DNA from: Oscillospiraceae bacterium
GTDB taxonomy: Bacteria; Bacillota; Clostridia; Oscillospirales; UBA929
DNA: 32,272 nt
Direction: 5' to 3'
Assembly: GCA_031255175.1 (NCBI GenBank)
Contig: JAIRTA010000106.1
Location: forward strand, 1 to 32,272
Shown here: positions 26,034 through 32,272 of the stretch, in pieces
How positions within the stretch are numbered: position 1 is the first letter of the stretch
Layout of the letters: each line of letters begins with the position of its first letter
The notes under the pieces: generated by a model
Databases searched by the model: none
What the model was told of the DNA's origin: nothing
Seen by the model: the letters and a program-made list of their open reading frames with translations, nothing else
Made by a program: the position numbers and the translations under genes

Positions 26034-27317
26034 TTGTCTGTGGCTGTCATACGGCCCTTCGGGGCACTTCGATACAACTACGACCGGGCCGGCGCGGCGG
26101 AGACGCTGTGCTGCCCGCCCTACGACGTCATTCCTCCCGATACACAGGCGGCGATGGAGCGAAAGAACCCATACAACGCGATCCGGCTGGAGCGCCCGTT
26201 GGGGGACGACCGGTATGCCGAGGCCGGCCGGCGCCTGCGCGCCTGGCTGCGCGACGGCGTGCTGTACCGCGACCCGGCCCCGGCCTACTACGCCTACCGG
26301 CTGTCGTTTGACGACCGGGGCACGCCAAACGCCGTCCACGGCTTCTTTGCCGGGGTGCGCCTCACGGACTTCGCGGCCGGCGTCGTGCTGCCCCACGAGG
26401 AGACGCTCTCCAAAGACAAATCCGACCGTTTCTCGCTGATGGAACACACGCTGTGCAACATCAGCCCGGTGTACGGGCTCTATGAGGACGGCACGCACGC
26501 GGCGGAGGCGGTGCTGGCGGCGGCGACGGATACGCCGCCCGCCGTGCGCTTCACGGATTCGGAGGGCGTGACCCATGAGATGTGGCCCGTCACGGCGCCG
26601 GAGGCCCAGGCGGCGCTCACGGCGGCGCTGGCGCCGGAACGGATCTTGATCGCCGACGGGCACCACCGCTACGAGACGGCGCTCGCCTTTCGGGACGCGC
26701 GCCGGGCTCTCGACCCGTCCCTTCCGCCGGAGGCGCCCTCCGACTACATCATGATGATGCTGGTGAACCTGCACCACCCCGGCCTGGTGGTCTGGCCCAC
26801 ACACCGGTTGGTGCGGGGCCTGCCGTCCTTCTCGGCGGAGGACACGCTGGCGCGGCTGGCCGGCGCCTTTGAGATCACACGCGGCGCGGACCCTGAGGGG
26901 ATAGAGGCCGCGTTAGCGGCGCGCCCGCACACGGTGGCGTTCTGCGCCGGCCACGAGACGGCGCTGCTCACGCTCCGCGACGCAAACGCGCCGGCCCGCC
27001 TGCTGCCGGACCGGAGTCCGGATTACCGCGCGCTGGACGTGACGCTGCTGCACACGATGATCCTGGAGCCGCTGTTCGGCATCGACCGGAACAACATGGC
27101 CCGCCAGGAAAATCTCGTCTACACGCGCAGCCTGGAGGAGGCGCTGCGCGGCGCGCGTACCGGGGCCTTCCAGTGCGCCTTCCTGCTCGCCCCCACGCCG
27201 GTCTCCGCCATCGGGCGCGTCGCCGGAGCCGGGGAACGTATGCCGCAGAAGTCCACCTACTTTTACCCGAAACTCACAACCGGACTCGTGATTCATCCGC
27301 TGTCAATCGATATATAA
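26034..27317 (+). CDS. DUF1015 family protein
   Basis: A 427-residue cytoplasmic protein of a widespread conserved family without a settled function. Family hallmarks are visible: RPFGALRYN and CCPPYDVIP near the N-terminus, NPYNAIRLE, DGHHRYETAL (about 206-215), and MMMLVNLHHPGL. No signal peptide or membrane segment is evident. The family is often found near serine-biosynthesis genes in other Clostridia (general knowledge), but no such gene is here. It starts with TTG (26034), with AAAGGA 4 bases upstream; GTG at 26040 is equally possible with a 10-base spacing. The stop codon lies inside a 16-bp hairpin shared with the pyrC upstream region. Confidence 0.88.
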   Translation: MSVAVIRPFGALRYNYDRAGAAETLCCPPYDVIPPDTQAAMERKNPYNAIRLERPLGDDRYAEAGRRLRAWLRDGVLYRDPAPAYYAYRLSFDDRGTPNAVHGFFAGVRLTDFAAGVVLPHEETLSKDKSDRFSLMEHTLCNISPVYGLYEDGTHAAEAVLAAATDTPPAVRFTDSEGVTHEMWPVTAPEAQAALTAALAPERILIADGHHRYETALAFRDARRALDPSLPPEAPSDYIMMMLVNLHHPGLVVWPTHRLVRGLPSFSAEDTLARLAGAFEITRGADPEGIEAALAARPHTVAFCAGHETALLTLRDANAPARLLPDRSPDYRALDVTLLHTMILEPLFGIDRNNMARQENLVYTRSLEEALRGARTGAFQCAFLLAPTPVSAIGRVAGAGERMPQKSTYFYPKLTTGLVIHPLSIDI

Positions 27318-27347
27318 TTGATAGCCGCAAAGCGGCTATCAATTATA
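27313..27347. repeat. 16-bp hairpin between the DUF1015 and pyrC genes
   Basis: A perfect 16-bp inverted repeat (27313-27328 with 27332-27347) with a 3-base loop AAA. It covers the DUF1015 stop codon and ends 6 bases before the pyrC ribosome binding site. No T-run follows, so it is not a standard terminator. Its core TGATAGCCGC recurs at 30055-30064, just upstream of the regulator gene at 30096. Confidence 0.7.
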
Positions 27348-27353
27348 AGAAAT

Positions 27354-27358
27354 GGAGG
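27354..27358 (+). promoter_or_regulatory. Ribosome binding site choosing the GTG start of pyrC
   Basis: GGAGG lies 8 bases before GTG at 27367. The upstream ATG (27352) overlaps this site and therefore cannot use it. Confidence 0.75.
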
Positions 27359-27366
27359 CGGTTTGT

Positions 27367-28599
27367 GTGCCTGTGAATCCCATGTCTTACTTGCTGAAGG
27401 GCGGCCGGGTCATTGATCCGGCGTCAGGCTTTGACCGCGTGGCCGATGTGTATCTGCGCGACGGTGTGATTGAGGCCGTTGAGGCGCCCGGGAAGATTGC
27501 GCCGGTCGGGACATTCGAAACGATCCACGCCGCGGGGCTCGTGGTGGCGCCGGGGCTCATCGACATGCACACGCATCTGCGCGAGCCGGGCGAGACGCAC
27601 AAGGAGGACATCGCCTCCGGCACCCGCGCCGCCGCTATGGGCGGCGTGACGACGGTGGCCTGTATGCCGAACACCAAGCCGGTGGCCGACACCCCGGACC
27701 GGATCGCCTGGATTCGGGCGCGCGCCGCCGACACGGGCGTCGTCAAGGTGCTGCCCATTGCCGCGCTCTCCGAGGGGCAGCGCGGCGAGTGGCTGACCGA
27801 CGGCAAGGCGCTGCGGCAGGCCGGCGCCGTCGCGCTGAGCGACGACGGCAGGCCGGTGACAAGCGACGTCCTGATGCGCGCGGGGCTCACGGCGGCCGCC
27901 GCGCTCCCGCTCCCCGTCATCTCTCACTGCGAACCCGAGACGGCGCAGGCGCTGCGGGACATCGCGCTGGCCGAGGAGACCGGCTGCCCGGTGCACATCG
28001 CGCACGTCAGCCGCCGGGAGACGCTGGACGCCGTGCGCGCCGCCCGGACGCGGGGCGTCCCGGTCACCTGTGAGACCTGCCCGCACTACTTTTGGTTCAC
28101 CGAAGCCGACTTCCGGCGGATCGGCGCGAACGCGAAGATGAACCCGCCGCTGGCGGCGGAAGAGGACCGCGCGGCCATCCTCCAGGGCTTGGTCGACGGG
28201 GACATTCAGGCCATCGCCTCCGACCACGCGCCGCACCACCCCAGCGAGAAGTCCGGCCCCCTGGAACGCGCGCCCAACGGCATCGTGGGCCTCGAAACCC
28301 TGCTTGCCGCGTCGCTGACGGCCCTGGTCCACACAAAACGCATGGCGCTGCCGGCGCTGCTGCACCGTCTGACCGCCGCGCCCGCCGGCCTGCTGCGCAT
28401 CCCGGCCGGGCGTCTGACCCCCGGCCACCCCGCGGACCTCACCCTCTTCGACCCGGAGGCCCGCTGGCAGGTGGAAGCGCGCCGCCTGGCCTCCAAATCG
28501 CAAAACACCCCCTTCGACGGCATGACACTGCGCGGCCGGGTACTCCACGTCTTCGTGGACGGCGTCGCCGTCGTGAGCCAGGGGCGGCTGTTGGTGTGA
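27367..28599 (+). CDS. pyrC: Dihydroorotase
   Basis: A 410-residue amidohydrolase that closes carbamoyl-aspartate to dihydroorotate (third step of pyrimidine synthesis). It is the Bacillus/Aquifex-type enzyme: metal-site motif DMHTHLREPG (His68, His70), MPNTKP, Asp159 in ALSDDGRPV in place of the carboxylated lysine of other classes, His187 in ISHCEP, HIAHVS, KMNPPL and Asp286 in SDHAPHH. All catalytic residues are present. GTG at 27367 is the preferred start. No other pyr gene lies beside it. A near-identical but internally deleted copy of its second half lies 1.4 kb downstream. Confidence 0.95.
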   Translation: MPVNPMSYLLKGGRVIDPASGFDRVADVYLRDGVIEAVEAPGKIAPVGTFETIHAAGLVVAPGLIDMHTHLREPGETHKEDIASGTRAAAMGGVTTVACMPNTKPVADTPDRIAWIRARAADTGVVKVLPIAALSEGQRGEWLTDGKALRQAGAVALSDDGRPVTSDVLMRAGLTAAAALPLPVISHCEPETAQALRDIALAEETGCPVHIAHVSRRETLDAVRAARTRGVPVTCETCPHYFWFTEADFRRIGANAKMNPPLAAEEDRAAILQGLVDGDIQAIASDHAPHHPSEKSGPLERAPNGIVGLETLLAASLTALVHTKRMALPALLHRLTAAPAGLLRIPAGRLTPGHPADLTLFDPEARWQVEARRLASKSQNTPFDGMTLRGRVLHVFVDGVAVVSQGRLLV

Positions 28600-28681
28600 A
28601 TTTTCTACATGCAACGGCAACAGATGCCTTATAAATGTACAAAAAATTGCTATATTTTTACTTTTTTGTTTTGGAGGCGGA

Positions 28682-29554
28682 ATGGCCGTGGCAAAAACTA
28701 TACAAAAAATGCACATTTACAATTGGCTCAAGCAAAGCCGATTATTTGCATTGTTTGCGGTTGTTGTTATTTCATGTATAATAGTTTTCTCTTTGATTCG
28801 ACAATCTGATGTGAAGATTGCGCAAGTTGATGGAGAGATTATTTATTTATCAGAAATTGAAGAAGACGTTGTTTTGCAGCATGATGTAATTGCTAGTTCA
28901 CCAAATGACAACAATATAGATGTGATCATCGACAAGACAATGATTGCATCTGAAAATTCAACCTCTTTTGAACCGCAATATATTTTTCCAATTTATGCCA
29001 ATATAAATTCGTCTTACCCATTCATTTCATTGTATTTTGACATGAACAATCACCAATATAACCAATGGTCATATGCTGATGTTTGTTCATACTTTAATAC
29101 TGAGTTTTCTTTTGATTTGCCGTCTGATCTCACGCAAAGCGATAAGCCTTTTTTTGATCAATTTGGAATCGAACATAATCCTACTGCGCTTACTTGGACT
29201 GTAATTTATGATCGTTTGAATAATTTAGTGTTCGATAATATAAAATATGAGTATCGGAACATCTGGGAAGACAAGTATATTGCCAATTTGCGAAAGCTGC
29301 GCATATCATTCTCTAAATTTGATTACCCTGCAAACTGTGATCCTTACGAATTTGTCGATGCTGAACCAACTTTGGTAAATGGTGTCAGCGTGTATTTTGG
29401 TGTCATCAACATTGCGCATTATATGGTCAGAGGTTACAACAATGGACTGTATTTTTTTGTTGAAAGCGATAATTTGTCAGAAGTAGAATTGGTGAATTGC
29501 GTAATTTCTGTTGTGAGAACAACACAACGTTTGAGCTTGTTGCCAAGGGAGTGA
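28682..29554 (+). CDS. AT-rich gene for an unknown membrane-anchored protein
   Basis: A 290-residue protein I cannot assign. It has a basic start, then one hydrophobic segment (about 22-39) and a hydrophilic, Asn/Asp-rich remainder, so it is probably a type II membrane protein with the bulk outside. The last 75 residues (LVNGVSVYFGV, then NGLYFFVESDNLSEVELV) faintly recall DUF4367-type domains of Gram-positive cell-surface and anti-sigma-like proteins; this is a weak impression. The ribosome binding site is GGAGG, 4 bases before the ATG (a GTG two codons later is possible). Base composition is far more AT-rich than pyrC just upstream, pointing to transfer. It sits exactly between pyrC and a pyrC remnant. 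Confidence 0.72.
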   Translation: MAVAKTIQKMHIYNWLKQSRLFALFAVVVISCIIVFSLIRQSDVKIAQVDGEIIYLSEIEEDVVLQHDVIASSPNDNNIDVIIDKTMIASENSTSFEPQYIFPIYANINSSYPFISLYFDMNNHQYNQWSYADVCSYFNTEFSFDLPSDLTQSDKPFFDQFGIEHNPTALTWTVIYDRLNNLVFDNIKYEYRNIWEDKYIANLRKLRISFSKFDYPANCDPYEFVDAEPTLVNGVSVYFGVINIAHYMVRGYNNGLYFFVESDNLSEVELVNCVISVVRTTQRLSLLPRE

Positions 29555-29667
29555 ATCGTTATCACATGTATGATTCGGGTGTCAGAAGTACGTCTGCCGA
29601 AGGCCGAGTCGATTTTTTCGGCAGATGAAACAAAAAAACCTATGGGTTCAATCTGACGTGGAAATCA
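29555..29667. other. Short non-coding junction before the pyrC remnant
   Basis: No gene is visible. A 9-bp stem TCTGCCGAA/TTCGGCAGA (29593-29601 with 29627-29635) could form. The AT-rich composition of the gene upstream switches to GC-rich pyrC-like sequence at about 29668. Confidence 0.4.
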
Positions 29668-29980
29668 GGATCCTGGATTCGGGCGCGCGCCGCCGACACG
29701 GGCGTCGTCAAGGTGCTGCCCATTGCCGCGCTCTCCGAGGGGCGCGCGGCGAGTGGCTGACCGACGGCAAGGCGCTGCGGGACATCGCGCTGGCCGAGGA
29801 GACCGGCTGCCCGGTGCACATCGCGCACGTCAGCCACCGGGAGACGCTGGACGCCGTGCGCGCCGTCTGGCCTCCAAATCGCAAAACATGCCCTTCGACG
29901 GCATGACACTGCGCGGCCGGGTACTCCACGTCTTCGTGGACGGCGTCGCGGTCGTGAGCCAGGGGCGGCTGTTGGTGTGA
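29668..29980 (+). pseudogene. Internally deleted pyrC remnant
   Basis: Three blocks match intact pyrC almost base for base: 29668-29780 to 27701-27816, 29781-29865 to 27958-28042, and 29866-29980 to 28485-28599. The first has a 2-base and a 1-base deletion. By eye I count about five substitutions over roughly 310 aligned bases. The first internal deletion is 141 bases between two copies of AGGCGCTGCGG; the second is 442 bases between two copies of GCGCGCCGCC. The identity stops exactly at the shared TGA stop codon. The remnant has no start region, lacks most catalytic motifs and is frameshifted, so it cannot make dihydroorotase. Confidence 0.95.
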
Positions 29981-30018
29981 CTGTCGAAAATCCCGCCCGC
30001 CGCCTACGGAAATTTTGC

Positions 30019-30048
30019 TTGTGAGTGCAACCCACGTTGAGGTATAAT
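30019..30048 (+). promoter_or_regulatory. Promoter of the AlbA_2 regulator gene
   Basis: TTGTGA (30019-30024), 18 bases and a perfect TATAAT (30043-30048). The predicted start falls at about the TGATAGCCGC motif that also occurs upstream of pyrC, followed by an imperfect CTGAT/ATCAG stem and a GGAGG 8 bases before the ATG. Confidence 0.65.
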
Positions 30049-30095
30049 GGTATCTGATAGCCGCGCAGCAACCATCAGGTACGGAGGCGCTTACT

Positions 30096-30959
30096 ATGCT
30101 GAGCTGGAACGAACTGCATACATACCGTGAGGGCAACCGCATAGAGGCCAAAAAGGCCCTGGGCGGCCTGCCCAAAAGTATATGGGAGACATACTCTGCC
30201 TTTGCAAACACGCTGGGCGGATATATTCTGCTTGGCGTCGTTGAGCTGGAGGACAAATCATTTCAAACAGTTGATTTGCCTGATCCGGAAAAGCTGGTCA
30301 AGGAGTTTTGGAATCTTATCAACAACAGACAAAAAGTTAGCGTAAATACGTTGACAAACAGGCACGTTCAGATTGTTGAAATTTTAGGCAACCGTATCGT
30401 CGTAATAGATGTTCCGCGTGCTGACCGCAGGGACAAGCCGGTTTATGTAGGCGTTGATCCTTTCTCCGGTTCTTATCGCCGCAACGGCGAGGGAGATTAT
30501 CACTGTACCAAAGATGAAGTCCGCAACATGATGCGTGACCAGTCTGAAATTTCGCAGGATACGCGTGTGCTGGAGCAGCTTGATTTGGATGCTTTTGACT
30601 ATGAAAGCGTACGTCGTTATCGCACTCGGTTGCAAAATATCCGACCCTACCATGTTTGGGAAAACCTTGAGCCGACCGAGTTTTTGCAAAAGCTCGGCTG
30701 CATAGGACGCGACGAAAATGGCAGACTGCATCCCACAGCTGCCGGTGTCCTGATGTTTGGATATGAATATGAGATTGTAAAAGAGAATACGCCAACTATT
30801 TTCTGGATTATCAGGAGCACGATGACGAGTCCACACGCTGGACGGATCGCATTGTTTCCAACCTTGGCGATTGGAGCGGAAATATCTTCGATTTTTATTT
30901 CCGTGTCTGCCATCGCATTGCCCAGGAGGCCAAAACGCCGTTCAAGCTGGAAGGAATGA
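30096..30959 (+). pseudogene. AlbA_2/Schlafen-type regulator, 5' part of a frameshifted gene
   Basis: The first part of an ATP-binding regulator gene. Residues about 8-130 form a Schlafen AlbA_2 domain (EGNRIEAKKALGGLPKSIWE, AFANTLGGYILLGV, GSYRRNGEGDYHCTKDEV). The reading frame is right up to Val228 (30779), where a run of four A residues (30779-30782) is followed by sequence that is correct only in another frame. Adding one A restores EIVKREYANYFLDYQ and joins it to the downstream half, for a total of about 491 residues. The last 60 residues of this frame are therefore spurious. It is either a decayed gene or an assembly error. AlbA_2 proteins with this layout are usually called transcriptional regulators; the target is unknown. 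Confidence 0.85.
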
Positions 30960-31570
30960 CACGTGTCGACGATACGCCAGTGCACAGAGCGTTGCGTGAG
31001 GCCCTGGCAAATGCGTTGATTCATGCCAATTATTATGACCGCCGCGGGCTTGTTATCCACCGCAGACCACAGAAAATTACCATCGCAAATCCCGGTGGAT
31101 TCCGTATCAGCGTACATGACGCACTTGTGGGCGGGTTGTCTGATCCACGCAACATAACGCTGGTCAAGATGTTCAATTTACTCAGCATCGGCGAACGTGC
31201 GGGGAGTGGCATTCCAAATATATACTCCGTTTGGAGGACGCAAGGCTGGCGAGACCCCGTGCTGGACGAGCAATTCAACCCGGATCGCACGGTTTTAACC
31301 CTTACTCTGTCGCCAATCGGCGATAGGAAGACAGGATCGGCGATAGAAGTCGGCGATAGAGAGGCGGAATCGGCGATAGAAAGTGTGGATGCGAAGCAGA
31401 AAATCATTGAATACCTCACCGACAATGTTACATGCAAAGCATCGGATATATCGGAGCTGCTCAATTTAAAGCCTTCCCGCACAAGGGATTATCTGGCACA
31501 GCTTGTCGCCGAGGATATCCTCATCGCCGAGGGCGTGAACCGTTATCGCACGTATCGCTTGAAATCATAA
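30956..31570 (+). pseudogene. AlbA_2/Schlafen-type regulator, 3' part with HATPase and winged helix
   Basis: The second part of the frameshifted gene; its true frame is open from 30782, so the ATG at 30956 is probably not a native start. VHRALREALANALIHANYYDRRG and IANPGGFRI followed by GERAGSGIPNIY are the HATPase_c_4 motifs typical of AlbA_2-containing regulators. A repeat-bearing linker follows (31318-31383). The last 60 residues form a winged-helix domain (KASDISELLNLKPSRTRDYLAQLV). The 3' half is complete to its TAA. If an ATG-initiated short protein were made, it would lack the AlbA_2 domain. Confidence 0.85.
31318..31383 (+). repeat. Two tandem 33-base in-frame repeats with four CGGCGATAG cores
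   Basis: CGGCGATAG occurs at 31318, 31338, 31351 and 31371 (spacing 20, 13, 20), forming two degenerate units of 33 bases, or 11 codons (GDRKTGSAIEV and GDREAESAIES). They lie in the linker between the ATPase and winged-helix domains, where copy number could change without breaking the frame. Confidence 0.85.
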
Positions 31571-31627
31571 CGCAAGCTTCGCGGAAAGCAGGCCGCTGTT
31601 TCAAGAAAATCATGCTCGTCGCCTCCG

Positions 31628-32272
31628 TTAGTCCGCAGCGAGATCAATTTTCAGTTCATCCATATTATCTTCTTCAATAACGAACTCGCCTGTATCGACA
31701 TTGTACGTATAAAATCCATTAATATCATCTCCGGAATATGTTATATCAGATAGCCACGAAAAAGCCACGCGTATTCTACAGTCATCAAGCCAATATTGTG
31801 GTATACTTTTTGGGTAAAACAGAATATTTTTTGGAGGAGCATCCGGGAACATTGGCTCAAGTTCAACAATCCCTGGCAGTTCCTCTTCGGTCATAGTGAG
31901 GGTATCAACAATTAAAGCATGCCCCCATGGTCGAACAGCATAAAATATCGAAACATATCTACAGTTTGGAGACCAAATAAACTCTACTTTGCGGAGTTGA
32001 AAGTCCATATTCCATACCGTTTTTTTGCTGTTTACTTCCACAATTCGCATTCCTATAATTGGATTTCCTACGTCCATCGGCAAGCTTGAATCTTCACAAT
32101 AACCTTCGATAAAATATCTCCCATCCGATGAATAAGTCGTACCGACAACACCCATTTCTTGCGATTCATCGTCAAGCGGTGAAGATGAGGGTGAAGGTGG
32201 ATGTGAAGGCGACGGCGACGGTGATGGTGATGGCGAAATCTCGTTTTGAATATGAATCGGAGCGTCTGTTGA
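31628..32272 (-). CDS. Partial Pro-Ser-linker protein with propeller-like repeats
   Basis: The gene enters from the right edge of the window; its start lies outside. The frame is open through 32272 (215 codons, including the stop), so the internal ATG at 32155 should not be taken as the start. Visible sequence begins with a hydrophilic stretch and a Pro-Ser repeat (PSPSPSPSPSHPPSPSSSP), the kind of spacer used by secreted or lipid-anchored proteins. It continues with two SxDGRYF / WSPNCRYVS-type motifs reminiscent of TolB/WD40-like blades, and ends acidic. Function is unknown. It converges with the regulator gene; the 57 bases between them show no clear terminator. Confidence 0.75.
   Translation of the reverse strand, partial: STDAPIHIQNEISPSPSPSPSPSHPPSPSSSPLDDESQEMGVVGTTYSSDGRYFIEGYCEDSSLPMDVGNPIIGMRIVEVNSKKTVWNMDFQLRKVEFIWSPNCRYVSIFYAVRPWGHALIVDTLTMTEEELPGIVELEPMFPDAPPKNILFYPKSIPQYWLDDCRIRVAFSWLSDITYSGDDINGFYTYNVDTGEFVIEEDNMDELKIDLAAD

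Noticed and set aside
29593..29635. Terminator after the AT-rich gene
   Set aside because: The loop is long and the plus strand has no T-run after the stem.
28485..29980. Simple attL/attR duplication of the pyrC 3' end by an integrase
   Set aside because: The remnant also contains more internal pyrC blocks, and no integrase gene lies between the copies; a duplication with later deletions fits better.
31318..31383. CRISPR-like repeats
   Set aside because: The units are in frame within a coding region, are degenerate, have no unique spacers of constant length and no cas gene is nearby.

Overview
The window looks like chromosome from a GC-rich, Gram-positive member of the Clostridia (Oscillospiraceae-like is my best guess; inference only). 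The reasons are strong GGAGG-type ribosome binding sites, frequent TTG/GTG starts, sigma-A-type promoters (TTGACA/TATAAT), a HrcA-type CIRCE operator, a single-chain PurL of about 1,270 residues, a small HPr-like protein, an MtaB tRNA methylthiotransferase and secreted multidomain glycosidases with clostridial-style C-terminal modules. Most genes are clearly GC-rich; the last 3.7 kb is visibly different.

Layout. Positions 50-11,933 (minus strand) hold two very large secreted family 2 glycoside hydrolases, each with its own promoter and separated by a strong terminator: a saccharide-degradation locus. Positions 12,254-14,152 (minus) hold tRNA-Arg(CCT), a membrane-anchored metallophosphoesterase and a NYN-LOTUS protein. 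Positions 14,290-22,395 hold plus-strand housekeeping genes: pyrG (CTP synthase), mtaB, purL and a flavodoxin-like oxidoreductase, with a small HPr-like gene on the minus strand between pyrG and mtaB. A promoter-driven NAD(P)-dependent dehydrogenase of the dihydrodipicolinate-reductase fold follows (22,657-23,685). htpG (minus) and a DUF1015 gene (plus) are divergent from a shared intergenic region in which htpG carries a CIRCE operator. pyrC (dihydroorotase) follows DUF1015.

From 28,600 onward the sequence looks accessory. An AT-rich gene for an unknown membrane-anchored protein lies between intact pyrC and a near-identical but internally deleted pyrC remnant (29,668-29,980). Then comes an AlbA_2/HATPase/winged-helix regulator gene broken by a frameshift and carrying an in-frame 33-base repeat, and finally the 3' part of a gene for a Pro-Ser-linker protein that runs off the window. 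This recombined segment, with its pyrC remnant, is the most unusual part of the window.

Functional links: pyrG and pyrC belong to pyrimidine synthesis and purL to purine synthesis, but they are not in one operon. I saw no CRISPR array, transposase, integrase or phage gene, and no convincing new multi-gene system; the candidates worth checking are listed as findings.
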